DNA of 64,000 nt, from the NCBI GenBank assembly GCA_019925105.1, contig JAHGAU010000002.1, positions 620,001 to 684,000 on the forward strand, given 5' to 3'. Under the pieces are notes generated by a model. That model was given only the letters and a program-made list of their open reading frames with translations. It made no database searches and was not told the origin of the DNA. The position numbers and the translations under genes are program-made. This document shows positions 23,227-34,805 of the stretch, one piece after another; position 1 is the stretch's first letter, and each line of letters begins with the position of its first letter. This stretch comes from Niebla homalea (Eukaryota; Ascomycota; Lecanoromycetes; Lecanorales; Ramalinaceae).

Positions 23227-24101
23227 CTACATCACAACACATCGTGAGCAGCACCCGGCGGAGCCGTCTGTCCGGTCTGTCGGTGTCTTCATGCCCATAG
23301 TCCCCATATTGCCCCCGCCAGTATGCGACGATATCTCTTTGTTGTACCTTCTGATCTCCCTTACAATCTCGAAGAAGGAGGCCTCCACATTTATGCGTGA
23401 CTTGGCCGAGGTCTCAATGAAGGCACAGCCAAATTGCCGGGCAAGATCCTCCCCCTCTACAACATGTACAACAATCAGCGCGTCTTCCAGAAAAGAAATA
23501 CCCTCACAAGCCGGCACACAGCTGGTATAAGCATGAGAATGGGACGAACCTTGCCGTGATACCTGTCGTTCATTGTCCAGATCACACTTGTTACCAACGA
23601 TAATGATGGGAAAATAGTCCCGGTCCTTGACGCGCAGTATTTGTTGCTGGAATGTCAAGATCTCTTCGAAGCTTTGCCGTGATGTTATCGAGTAAACAAG
23701 GAGGAAACCCTCTCCAGTCCGCATGTACTGCTCCCTCATGGCTGAATATTCCTCCTGACCGGCCGTGTCCAGTACGTCCAATAAGGCAACCTCGTCATCT
23801 ATAACGCATTGCTTGCGATATGAATCTGCACATCCGGTCTCAGTCGTCTTGTTCAGGGAGCATGGGGGCTCGACAGACCTTCTATGGTAGGATCGTATTC
23901 ATCGACGAAGTGGGCCTGGATCAATTGTATCGTCAAGCATGACTTGCCAACGCCACCACCTCCAACCACCACCAACTTATACTCGCGTAGGAACTGTGAT
24001 GGTGTGTAATAGTCAGCGCCCATGCCGCATGGTCTCAACGCCCAGCCAGACGGACGGTAGAGGATGCAGGAGGAGCGGGTCCTACATACTTTTGAAGACA
24101 T
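23227..24101 (-). CDS. RAS1: Ras GTPase, Ras1 type
   Basis: Four exons: 24090-24101 (only MSSK), 23879-23993, 23550-23825 and 23227-23456. They give 210 residues. All G boxes are present: G1 GGGGVGKS (15-22), effector loop [12 protein letters not shown]3 DTAGQEEY with Gln, G4 NKCDL and G5 ETSAK. The C-terminus is a hypervariable tail with adjacent cysteines and the CAAX box CVVM (207-210), predicting farnesylation and palmitoylation at the plasma membrane. Ras1 controls growth, morphogenesis and cAMP/MAPK signalling. Introns are 96, 53 and 93 nt. The third has donor gttcgt, is a multiple of three and contains no stop, so an unspliced message would add 31 residues after RQVSRQ. The spliced form restores the conserved [19 protein letters not shown], so the intron is taken as real. 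Confidence 0.95.
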
Positions 24102-25627
24102 GACACCAGGACTGAGGCTGGTAAGCTTTGACTAAGGTGCTGCGATTGCAGTTGAGCGAAATTTATTGGATTTGTCTTTCCAATGGCTTGGTAGTCGTGA
24201 CGGGACAGCGGGAGAAGGGAGCACGGACAGGTCAAGCTCACGAGGTCCAGGGATCAGAGCTTGGAGGATCGGCGGGCAAGCCCAAAGAAGCTTATCCGCA
24301 CGATTGGGAATCCGCGAGCTATGGGATGATGGGGCAGTCTTATCCAGTGTGAGGGTTTTTTTGTTTTCGGTTTGTCGGGGTGGTGAGGTGTCTTGCGCTT
24401 GCAGGAAGAGCTCGCGGACTAGAGATTGGGGGTTTTCGATGCCAATTGGTGGAGGCTAGTTGATGATATAAGGAGGAGCTGCTATAACGGAGCAGAAGCG
24501 AGCTTGGCGTAACCCGTATCTTGGTTGTTAAGGGTTGGTACAAGGTAATGGTTGATTGAAAGCAGGTGAGCTTCCGTGAGAAAATGAGTTGATGAGGCAG
24601 AAAGGCGACAGGGATAGGTTGCTGCTTAGCGCCCTTTTATCAATCCGTCATTTTGGGCTGTGTGTACTTTTGGCTGATTGGTGAAAGTGAGTGGAGGCAG
24701 CGGATGCTTCGAAGAGCCCTAGTAAGGTTCAGGGCGAAATGGTGTAGAATGATAGAAGATGGTGAGCCTCGGAACATCTTTTCTTTTACTATTGAGATGT
24801 ATAGGCTCGTATTATTCATTGGGTCTACCGGACGCAGCAGCCTTCACTCGGTCCTCATTGGATTTTCCACAAGTACGGTGTGATAAATGCGCATTTCTTC
24901 TTCTCGTCTAGATGATACGCACGTGTATTTATACGCTTCAAGCTAAAGCCATTGGTCGCTACCGCAAAGCACCTGCCTATATGGTACAATAGATCTGACC
25001 AATTTCGCTCCTCGTTCTTCAGAGGAAGATCCAATCGGTGAAGCGGGGTGCCGGAACATGATGCCAGCCTGTGATCGCGCATTGGAATCTCGTCTCCAGA
25101 GTGATGGATCTTGTCTTCCCCTGCAGAAATCAATTCATTGGGGATTCATGTCTCGCGGTCAACGCCTCGAGTATCGTAGCAACGACAACTTCTCATATGA
25201 AATACGAAAAGAGCCATGCGGAGCCCACGTGTTGGTGCAGCTGAATGAACAAAACCACCACGCTGGCTTCAGCCGTTCGAGCCCAAAGCAGTCAAGAAGG
25301 CCGACCGACCAACAGATTATCCGTCTTGCCGCCCTGAAGCAGGGGACAATGCAGGTCAATGCAGTGCATGATTGCTCCCCGCCATGCTCTTGTGTTTATT
25401 GGGTCCTGCCTAGGCCCTGAGATTGCAGCGTGAACGTTCACCACATTCGGCCATCAATCAAGTTGATCCAACACATCCACCATACATCATTCCTCCGGAT
25501 CATCACTCCGATCCGCGTCACTCTCATTTTGTACCCTGACACCTTCGACCTTCTTTTCTACCTCCGGTATCAAGCTGTGGCGTTGTCAGCAGCAGCAATG
25601 TTGCAGTCTCAGGGGCAAAAATGCCAA
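24102..25627. other. Long intergenic region, RAS1 upstream
   Basis: 1.5 kb with the RAS1 promoter. Open frames up to 120 codons occur on both strands but show no family features or splice context. Nothing is called. Confidence 0.5.
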
Positions 25628-26589
25628 TCACCTCTCCATGTAGTCCTTATCTCGGCCCACCAGCGTGACGCTGTTACGCTTCTTTCCCCAGCGTGGGTAG
25701 CTTCCCACCTTGATGCCCTTTGGCTCTACCGTTGCTGCTAATTCGGTCAAATATCCTGCCACCGCGCTCTCTGCCATCGGTGTTGAGATGATGTATCTGT
25801 ATACCCCCTTCCCCTCGGGATCAGTGAGTCTCGGAATCAGCAACGGCTTCAGGCCATCGAGCAGTTGCGTAAAGAGCCGCGGCACCCCAGGCAATATGTG
25901 AATGTTCCCATTCACAACACTGATTGGAACCCAGAGTTTGTCATCGACGAAAAGGACCTGTCCGTCCTCGCTTCGAGTTTGATCGATTGGGAGGCGGATC
26001 ATGCGCTTCTTCGCTTCCAGAGCGGGTGATGGCACATCATATGAGAAGTTAGGCTGGGAAGGATGTGGCTTGGACAACTTCTTCATTTTCTCGAGAGCAA
26101 CTTGATGTTCCACAAGCTTCAAATCAAAAGCTTTGGCTATTGATTGGTAGGTGATATCGTCATGTCTACAAGAGCGTCAGTGAAAAGCAGGGCTTGATGG
26201 CGAGATGTTGGGCCATTATGGCGTACTAACGTTGGTCCAATGCCTCCGCTCGTCACAACAAAGTCATAATGATCACTCATCCTTCTCGTGGCTTCCACAA
26301 TCTCCTCTTCGTCATCCCCAATGACCTCAACTCGCTTCAAGGTCATGCCTAGATTGAAGCAGTACTTGGCCATGAAGGTCGAATTCGTGTCAACGGTCTT
26401 GCCTCCAAGTACTTCGTCTCCAATGATGATGCATCCTGCTGTATGTATCATGCGCTTACTTTTCGTTTGAGCGGAGACCATGATGGCAGGTCTTCTTGAA
26501 CAAGCAGTGAAAGGGTGGACAGATCGGTAGGCCACGGTACTCCAGTGTCTGGGAAGGTGGCTGTTGAGCTCAGTCAATCTTGCGAACAT
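25628..26589 (-). CDS. Molybdopterin-binding (MoCF_biosynth/CinA-like) domain protein
   Basis: Exons 26231-26589 and 25628-26165 (intron 65 nt, donor gttagt) give 298 residues. The MoCF_biosynth fold is evident from [22 protein letters not shown] (read [22 protein letters not shown]), [12 protein letters not shown] and [13 protein letters not shown], where the GGIGPTHDD loop is reconstituted exactly by splicing. The second half continues as in the pyrophosphatase/FAD-hydrolase-type relatives found at the N-terminus of human FLAD1 and in CinA ([15 protein letters not shown]). The first ~36 residues are basic and Ser/Arg-rich and could target mitochondria; an alternative start at residue 37 exists. 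The substrate is unproven. There is no PAPS-reductase-like FAD synthase domain here. It is divergent from GMF across 252 bp. Confidence 0.85.
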
Positions 26590-26841
26590 TGGTTTCGGTC
26601 AATGGCAGAGCTGCATCTCATTGTGTGGGAGCACAGGAGCCTGGTGCTGCAAGTTGCCTAGGCCCAGGTCGCTCGGTGACGTTATTCCCACCAAGAATGC
26701 TGTGCCAAGCCTTTTGTTCTGGTGGGGCAAGGAAGCCGAGGACACCAAGGACACCCCTGCGGAGAGGCTGCCTGGCTGCTCTCACAAAGTTCCCTGCATC
26801 CTTGTGAACCGTTCTGCCATCGAGTAGTAAATCCTTCGCCC

Positions 26842-27471
26842 ATGGTGAGTCCTGATCTTGAGTATCGCCAACATACAAGACTGATAGAAGCAGTCTTCTG
26901 AATCGAGGCTGTACACTTTCTCTCCAGAAACAAGAGACAAGTTACGCAAGTTTAGGTTGGGGACTTCCAGAGCGAAAGACCCGCAAGCTGTGATATGTAC
27001 GTAGCTTGTCGGCTCGCATTGTACGACATCCCCCCTCGACCCTCCTATCTTTCAAAGAGGCTCAGCCATGCTTATTCGGCTTGCACAAACCAGACCAGAT
27101 CGACAAGTCCACGCTTGAGATAGCACAGGCAGACGATGAAGTCTACGCAGACATGCAGGCTCTATCGGACGAATTGCCAGGTCATTCGCCACGTTATGTG
27201 CTCTTGAGCTATCCATTGACCTTGGTGCGACGCCGGAAGACGTCCCGTTGAAAAGAGCCGTCCGCTTACACCGACCCAGCAATCCGGTCGTTTGTCCGTC
27301 CCTTACGTCCTCATCTATTATATGCCCGTCACCTGCAATGCAGAGCTGCGAATGCTGTACGCCGGCGCGAAAGAGCTCATGAGGAATACTGCCGAAGTTG
27401 GTAAAGTTATCGAGATACAGGATATTGAGGATTTGGAGACGATAGAGGAGAAGCTCGGCGGAGGCGAGTGA
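26842..27471 (+). CDS. GMF1: Glia maturation factor (GMF/Aim7), Arp2/3 debranching ADF-H protein
   Basis: Four exons reconstruct a complete 142-residue ADF-H protein: 26842-26844 (only the ATG), 26894-26996, 27094-27224 and 27280-27471. Introns are 49, 97 and 55 nt. After the start, exon 2 reads SESRLYTFSPETRDKLRKFRL then SRAKDPQAVIY (given here as RLYTFSPETRDKLRKFRL and SRAKDPQAVIY). Exon 3 has ELPGHSPRYVLLSYPLTL, and exon 4 has RLSVPYVLIYYMPVTC, AGAKELMRNT and VIEIQDIEDLETIEEKL. These are the family's conserved blocks in order. GMF binds Arp2/3, promotes debranching of actin and blocks new branches. The one-codon first exon is supported by the perfect gtgagt donor directly after the only suitable ATG. 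The gene converges on the SDR gene, with stop codons 74 bp apart. Confidence 0.93.
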
Positions 27472-27545
27472 GCAGAATTCAGCAATCAGATCCTTGGAAT
27501 GGAGTCAAGTGGTTGCGGGGCTTCCCTTGCGGCGAGAGAACGGCT

Positions 27546-28605
27546 TCATGACTTCTTGTGCATGACCGTGGCGGCCGCCTAGGATTCCCATTAGCACGGT
27601 CAAACACAGCTCTTGGAACGCAAGGAGTACTTGATGATTTGGAAAGATAAGCGTGTCAGCGATCACAACGTTCTCTCTTCTTCCAGCATTGAATACCACC
27701 ACCTCGGCGATGTCGTCTGGCGTCAATGGCTCGCAACCCTTATAGACGGCGTCAGCCTTGGCTTTGTCGCCGTAGAAGCGTACAATGGAGAACTCCTTCG
27801 GTATGTCAGCCTCGGACCGTGTCGACACACACGGAAGCTGATCTTACCGTCTCAACTTGGCCGGGGGCCACCTCCATAACTCGTATTCGCGTATTGATGA
27901 GCTCTCTTCTCATGGCGTCCGTGAAGCTTGAGACTGCGGCCTTTGAGGCACAATAGACCGATCCTTCGGAATAGGGATCTCTCCCAGCGATGGATCCAAT
28001 GTTGATGATATCGCCCTTGCCTCCATCCGGGCGCTCCTTGAAGATGGGCAGGATGGCCTGCGTCATGTTGATCAAGCCGGTAACATTGGTCGAAAACATA
28101 GCGTCAATGTCTTCTTCCTTGATGTCCGGTGCCCTGTCCTTCCCTCTCACGAGCCCACTGTAGAGCAACATCATGAACTCCCGCTGCTCCAGAACATGGG
28201 TATCACTCACGCATTGTTGACAAGGATGTCGACTTCCTTGAAATCTGATGACAGGTGGCCCACAAACTCTTTGACCTCGATCGGCTTGCTGACATCCAGC
28301 TTGACAGGTAAGACCTTGACGCCCTCCCCAACTTCATTCTTGATCTCCTCGGCAACGTCTTTCAATGTGTCGTACCTCCGTGCAGTCAAGATCAGCTTCA
28401 GCTCCTTCGGTGAAGTTCGAGCAAACTCCATAGCCGTACTTCTGCCGATCCCAGAGGAAGCACCTGTGATGAGTATCGTTTTGCCCTCGAGGCGTTTCGC
28501 CATTGCGGTTGCCATTGTGCGCTGTGTACGCGTCCGATGAAGCGCAAAGCCTCTGCGGAGAAGACTGAAGGTCGAGAATTGGACCAGAGCGCGTTGCAGG
28601 TACAT
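27546..28605 (-). CDS. Short-chain dehydrogenase/reductase, YMR226C-like NADP-dependent 3-hydroxy acid dehydrogenase
   Basis: Exons 28211-28605, 27848-28157, 27631-27795 and 27546-27578 (introns 53, 52 and 52 nt) give 300 residues, or 270 from the internal ATG at 28515. The Rossmann motif TGASSGIG, the NNAG motif split by intron 1 (VDILVNNA|G) and the catalytic YCASK (Tyr-x3-Lys) with an upstream Ser (INIGSIAG) are all present. The last exon encodes only [10 protein letters not shown], matching the C-terminus of this subfamily after [12 protein letters not shown]226C homologues oxidise serine, 3-hydroxy acids and related alcohols with NADP. The longer start adds a basic N-terminus ([17 protein letters not shown]) that could target mitochondria. 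Which start is used is unresolved. Confidence 0.92.
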
Positions 28606-29978
28606 ACGAAGAGGGAGACCGCAATGGATAGAGCTATATAATTACGGAAGGGAAAGGATGACAATATCGACCACCAGATAACTCTCGAGTCTCAACCTCG
28701 GCTGTCACTTCCTTTTTCGGATTGAGCGACAACAACGACAAATCCCCCAGCTCCTCTCATCCTTTATTTGAATCGCACATCAGAATCCCTGATGACTCAT
28801 TACAGCACCAACAAGAGGGCGAGTCACCATGACTCTTGTGGCAATGAGCTAAAAGACGCATGCAATGATTGCAGCAATTTTTCCCCTGATTCGAGATTAT
28901 CGATAATGCTTTGAGAATCCTTTCATTTGACCTTCCTATGTCTACAAGGTCTTACTGCTCCAGATGACAGTTGTACATGCGTAAACATACAAGGAGAGTC
29001 AAGCATGGCTATGCCCAAAAGCCTGGACCTCAGGCGTCATTTATATTCCTTTGGCGCTCATGCCTTTGCGTTTGCCAACTTCCTTGTGTCAAAAAGCGAC
29101 TTTCCCACATTGCACGTTTGCCGTCCTTTCACTTAAGAAGACGCTGTTCTCAGGAGCTAGCTGTACCAACATTGTAAGCCTCTGGTGAGTGCTGTGGGAA
29201 CGTCCTCGTTAAGGCTGCCTAGCTCTGGTGTTCCAAATCATTGCTTGCAGCTCTTGTCACTTGGTCTTTCTTGTTTGCTATCCAGGAAAAGCCTCGAAGT
29301 GTTGTGATGTCTGCGATACTCCTCCGATCATCTCAGTATTTATTGAAGCCAGCACACACCTTTTTCGAGGCCTACCGGCAGCCCCCAAGCATCATTTAAA
29401 TATATAATTCAAGAATCCTGTCAAGTCTTGGGGCAAAAAAGCCGGTTGACTGGGCTGCCCAACCAATGTTTGCATGCCTTATCCGCGGTAACTCGTTCGA
29501 GACGACTGCACGCTCATCGAAAATGTTATATCAAACCTTTAGGGCCTGGTAGAAGGGTGTTGAACCGGTTTGACGTCCTGAGTGTCAATTGTACAGACAA
29601 AGGCCTGATATTGACACCCCAATATCCTAGTCGATATCTGATCGACCCGTTCGTGTCATGGTCTGAACCGGCGTCAAGGCGGAGTGTTCTGGGAGGAACT
29701 ATCAGTGGTTTGTTTGGCCTGCCTCTTTCATCTCCTCCCTTTTCACAACATTTGTCAAAACATTCTCTTCACTAGCAGATCTTAATAGACGGCCATTCTC
29801 ACAGGAAGAGAATTCTCGCAATCGCTTTGACCTCGGGCACAGGTCGTTATTCACATCATCGTTGCTACGAATTTTCCAGAGCGCCGTCAAGGACATACCG
29901 CAGACAAGGCTAGCAACACAGAGTCTGTACCAAATATCGTCTTCAAACGCAATCAACAAGACCAATATTTACATACCG
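28606..29978. other. Long intergenic region
   Basis: 1.4 kb holding the SDR promoter and the upstream region of the next gene. No supported coding region, repeat or RNA gene. Confidence 0.5.
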
Positions 29979-32365
29979 ATGATGCCGTCTCAATCGATTT
30001 TCTCGCTCTGGACGCCCTTGCTCAAATCATCGCTCTGTTTGGAGGTGAGTTTAGCACTGTCTTTAGATCACCTTATGACCTACTCAACACCTTAGGCACA
30101 TCATTCCGGCCACCAGATCGCCAGCGATGTGGAGTGCCGGGTCAAGGGTGGAACAAAGGTGAGCTTACAGGGACAATCGAATATCCTGCAGCCGCCTAAG
30201 CATGTACAGAATACCAACAGCACGAGCGTCTTCTCCTGTACACCTGGGTTCAAGGTGAATGCATCTCTTCTTGACAAGGAGCAGTGCCTGGCGCTCGGGA
30301 CCTTTCTGTTACCCTCCATCACCCCGATTGCTGCCATCGACAATTACAAGGTGAAACGGAACAGTCTGACAGGCTTGTGGCATGTGGTCCGACACCATTA
30401 TATGCCCATCCGTGCGAAGTTTGCTGAGCAACCTCATCTCAACATGGCGGCTTCCCCAGTGGATTTAGCCGTTGATGATGCTATCGTCAAGATTGGAAGG
30501 ATTTGCAGGCCATTTCCCGCACCGGTCAATACCACAGTGGCCAGCGCTTCTGCTGGACTGTCAAGCTTCGAGCCAGCATTATCTAGTACGACATACAACA
30601 AGACTTCACCCCAATTTTATCCCTCGTGCAGCAAATCAAGTGCCGAATCTGGATCCTGGCCATACGGCACAGTAGAGAGGTCGAACAACCGCTGTTCAAT
30701 GTCCGTAAGGAGACCAAATTTGCATTTTGGGTTTGGCCATGCTGCATCCATGGCCCTTGGCCAGCCCAGTATAGACGATCTGGCACGCACTGATCCGATA
30801 ATTGTCCTAAACCCAGTCCAGATGAAGTCGAGCCTGCCACAGGCACCGTCCCCGGCAGACAGGCAAACTTTCGAGGCACTACTAGAGATAGGCTCTGAGC
30901 AATCAAAGACGTCCGCAATTTCACAAGCACCACGAGTAGCGCAGACGTTCGAGGACTTGCCTACATCTACCAGCACCTCAAGCCACGAGAAGTTTTGTGC
31001 GGATCCGAGCAGTCTATTTCAAGCAGACAACCCGTATCCACCTGCTCCAATCCAAGGCTCAAGCGCAGCAGAAATTTCCAAGTACACAGTTAAAACTGTT
31101 ATGACGGGTGGCTCCCGTGAGGCAAACGCGATGGATGCTCCATCACCAGATCAAGAACACAAATTTCTAGACGCTCTCTTAAGTTTAGAGGACGTCGGCA
31201 GTGGCCATTCACCGGAGCACATGTCATTGTTCCGAGTGCTCATCGACGGTCATGGAAGCCAGTCCAAAGCAGAAGAATTAGATTGGCTGAACATTGACCG
31301 CTGTCATTGTCCTGGGCTTGACACTGAGGCAGAGGAGCTCGATCTATCGCGAACACAATATCGAACTCCTCGAGCAGGTATCTTTCGAGTAGATCTCATT
31401 TCTAGTCAGCCTTCAACTCCAGAGCCTGGGACGGAACCTATCAAAGCAACGGTAGACAACGGAGTGGACTCCTCCAATCCCGCTTCACAAGAGAGCGTCA
31501 GCCCTGAAATAGAACTCGCGAAGAAAAGTATGGTCTTGAGCGCAGATGTAATCCGGGCGGCCTCGACTAGGAGAACTACTCTGGGCAAACACATTTCGAC
31601 GAGCGGTCCCACCACAGACAAAGTTCAAAAGAACCAAGCAGGTGGCCAGATGTCGCTTGTAAAACCTCCGGCATTCGATAATGACGACGACGACGACGAC
31701 GAAGATCCCCTCGACGGAATTCTTGACGAAGCTCGGAGAGCTGGAGGCCCATCATTTACAATTCGTTCGGCAATGAAAGATGCTATATTTCATAAACCAG
31801 TCCGACGTAGCAATCCAAGCATCCGGACACAACAGTCACAAACTGCGGCTCCAGGGATTCGTGTCAAAGCTGCCAAGGCACATCCATATCCACTGAGCCA
31901 AGAAATGGAGCATCCTACGAACATGACCAAAGGGGGCACGAAGAAAGGAGCCGGCCCAAAGCAGTCAATGGATGCCGCCAGACCTTCCCAGAGTAAGACC
32001 TCCAACCGCGAACATTGATTTTGCTCAATTAAATGAAAAGTTTAGATATAATTTGCCACTCGAGCAGCGATTATGGAAGTGCAAAGGAAGAAGGTATTAC
32101 AAAGTTGCGACAGTCAAAGCATGCCTTCTCAACCATACCTGGACGTGCTGAAGGGAATCGGGCACGCTTCATGTGGATCCCTCACGAGAAATTCAACGCT
32201 GTTGAAGTGCAAAAGTCTCAACCAGGGTGCAGCTTTGAATCGATCAAGAGCGGGATAGATGATGAAGACCCGTTTGCAGCGGAAGGGGCTGTCTACACCA
32301 GCCATACAAAATGTCAGCTTGCACTCGCTCATGCTGCTCGGATGCTGGGTGTTCAAGTTGGATGA
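29979..32365 (+). CDS. Unrecognised large Ser/Pro-rich protein
   Basis: Modelled exons are 29979-30044, 30096-31992 and 32046-32365, giving 760 residues. Intron 1 (51 nt, gtgagt..ttag) joins in phase 0. Intron 2 (53 nt, gtaaga..tttag) removes the stop that would end the long frame at 32018 and extends it by 106 residues; the last exon is therefore less certain than the middle one. The N-terminus is hydrophobic (FSLWTPLLKSSLCLE) but is not a classic signal peptide. Most of the protein is low-complexity and polar. It has a run of six Asp followed by EDPLDGILDEARRAGGP near residue 545 and a basic region afterwards (PVRRSN, KGGTKKGAGPK). I recognise no domain. The composition suggests a disordered, possibly nuclear or regulatory protein, but that is inference. 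Confidence 0.6.
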
Positions 32366-33624
32366 GGTTTGGAGGGGGCCAGTGCGTCAGATCGATCCAA
32401 TTATGAGAACAGATAGCGTCATGGGCAGATCATTGGCAGATCATGGGCAGATATACTTGGGCGGGCCAAGCTGAAGATGTTGGATGGGGGGGTTTTTATG
32501 CAGGCCTTGGAAGGCCGGAAAGGTTGCCCGTAAGGGAAAACGGGATTGTCATGGTTGCCTCACATCTGAGCGCAGGCCATGATATCTGATTCTGTGTGGG
32601 AGGTGGTGCCCACCTGCTGGCGAGATGTATGAGCTGGCAACGGCTACTTACCTACCTGAGGCAATGCAAACACACCAGTACGTCGTCATCAAGGAAGTGA
32701 TGGGATTCTTGGTAAGAAGTGCCGAAAGTAAGCGAAGCGGTAGCGTGAATTCTGTATCAGCCTTGTTAGTAATCTGAGAATCTTCAATAGAAACAACCAA
32801 ACGGTCTGTGAAATTGTGACACAACGCACTGGTGGCACCGGTCCCAGATTCCAAATACATGTGGTACATGTGCAGATTAGCGTTGCGTACGTGCATAATC
32901 CCGACGTGGGGTCTCGGTGGGGCTTCTTGGGGCTTGGGCTGTTGGGCTGTTGGGCGGTTGGGCATGTACTTTTTAGCCTTCACCGATCTGCCGTCTGATG
33001 GCCATTGCGTCATGCAGCCTGCCTCCCGACCCTCCCCCAGCGGCCACCCCTCAAATGCGTCATCTAGTGCATCTGAATGTTTTAATGTCTCGGCCAAAGC
33101 GACCAAAAGCAATTACCTTATTTACCACCATTTGTTAGAAGCCACCGGATTTTCAATCAAAATTGCGATTACTACATACAAACCTTTAGTGTTGGAACAC
33201 GACACGCTGCTTCCAAATACCCTCAGCTTTAATCCCTGAGGTTGTTTCCGCCGGTTGCCTCAGGATTCCATTGATTGACTTCTAGCACTTGCCTGCCTAA
33301 GCAGATATTACTACTTACAATTGTCCGCCTTACTATAAATCCCGTCCCTTCGTCCGCTTCTTTCCTCTATTCAATCTGGCATCCTCAACAAGACTCGTGC
33401 ATCACCTTCGAAGAACAATCCACTCCTCCTCCTCCTCTTCATCACACATCAAACCCACCACTCCCATACTTCGTAACGCCACCACCACAGCAACAACAAC
33501 ATCCACAACCCCTCGTCCCCAACTCCCCTACCAACACCTCCCTTCCCCACCACCACCACCACCACCACCAACGACCATAACAACAACCCGCCACCTCACC
33601 ACCCCAACCACCACCACCGCCACC
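32366..33624. repeat. Intergenic region with 11-bp triplication and CCA-rich thioredoxin leader
   Basis: Three consecutive 11-mers, CATGGGCAGAT, CATTGGCAGAT and CATGGGCAGAT, lie at 32420-32452. From about 33425 to 33624 the plus strand is CCA/CAC-rich microsatellite-like DNA leading into the thioredoxin ATG. It is probably the 5' UTR. No other gene is seen. Confidence 0.65.
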
Positions 33625-33957
33625 ATGACCTCCACCGAAACCGGCGTCCACAACCTCAAATCCAAGGCCGACTACACGGCCGCGCTCGCGGACCCGTCCC
33701 TGATGGTGATCGACTGCATGGCCACGTGGTGCGGCCCCTGCAAGACGATCGCGCCCGTCATCGTGCAGATGAGCAACACCTACCCGGCCGCGCGCTTCTA
33801 CAAGATGGACGTCGACGAGCTGCCCGACGTGGCGCAGGAGCTGGGCGTGCGCGCCATGCCGACCTTCATCGTCTTCAAGGGCGGGGAGAAGATCGGGGAG
33901 GTGGTCGGGGCGAATGCGAAGGCCGTCGAGGCTGCCGTGGTGAAGGCCTTGGCTTGA
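33625..33957 (+). CDS. Thioredoxin
   Basis: A single exon of 110 residues with the complete thioredoxin fold: active site WCGPC at 35-39, the preceding VIDCMATWC strand, FYKMDVDELPDVAQELGV, the cis-proline motif AMPTF, and the FKGGEKIGEVVGANA strand-turn-helix. It reduces protein disulfides using thioredoxin reductase. The codons are extremely GC-rich at third positions, far more than in neighbouring genes, as expected of a highly expressed gene. The ATG at 33625 has an excellent context (CACCATGACC). The same frame stays open for 76 codons upstream without an ATG, encoding a His/Pro/Thr-rich stretch; a non-AUG extended form is conceivable but unproven. Confidence 0.95.
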   Translation: MTSTETGVHNLKSKADYTAALADPSLMVIDCMATWCGPCKTIAPVIVQMSNTYPAARFYKMDVDELPDVAQELGVRAMPTFIVFKGGEKIGEVVGANAKAVEAAVVKALA

Positions 33958-34805
33958 GTGAGGGTGAGCAGGGCGGGGGAGTGGGGATGAATTTGGGCAA
34001 AAGGGGAAGGTGGGGAGGCGAGCGTGGCAGACTGTGAGGGGAGGGACTTCGCTTGCATTTGGTTGGGAGGGGGAAGCGGCGGGGAAAATCAACGGGTGTA
34101 GATGAGATATGGAGGGATGGTGGCAAAAAGGTCTGGCTGGAGCGCGGCTGGCTCTTGCAACTAGTTGCCTGCTGTCGATTACATTACATTAGCATGGGTA
34201 GATAGATAGAATGTGATGAAACTCGTCGATCCCGAGTGATGTTTCAATTCTGTCCTCGGTTCCAAAGTAACTTGCATTGCGTTGCACAAGGCTAGCCATG
34301 CATGTGCACGCGGAGCATTTGCCCCCTCCCCCCCACGTGTCTGCGGGAGCCCATGCAGGCTTCCGGATGGGGGCATTGCATATCACCTATGGATATCTTT
34401 CAAGGAACACTCTTGAGGTATATACTGGTCATGACACACATCGCCCCCAATCACGCCAGTCCCATCGTAGTTCCCAACAAAAGGCACATCGGACTTATCA
34501 CGTCACCAGCTTACTACCTTACTGCTTCGCAAGCATCGTTGGGTGGAGAGAGAGACCGATCACGCGGCATAGTAACCACGGGGTATATTAAATTTAAACG
34601 AGAGATGCCGACCCTTGCCACTCGCGTATCAAACATAGAAAAAGGGCCCATGGCGTGGGGTATCAGTATCAAAAGACCAACATCATCATGGTCATCCCAG
34701 AGTTGCTGCCAAAACAAAAAAGTACATTGGATATGTAAAGAGAAATCGGAGCAACAAATTTTGACATGGATGGTGAGATCATTCCCATCCACATTTGTTC
34801 ACGAC
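33958..34805. other. Convergent intergenic region
   Basis: 3' flanks of thioredoxin and the next minus-strand gene. It contains a short (GATA)3 tract at ~34200 and a C-run at ~34320. No gene is called. Confidence 0.55.

Noticed and set aside
25058..25420. 120-codon plus-strand open frame upstream of the molybdopterin-fold gene
   Set aside because: No family features and it lies in promoter-like DNA; not supported.
33442..34092. 216-codon minus-strand frame opposite thioredoxin
   Set aside because: It is the shadow of a GC-rich, third-position-biased gene on the plus strand; long antisense frames are expected there.
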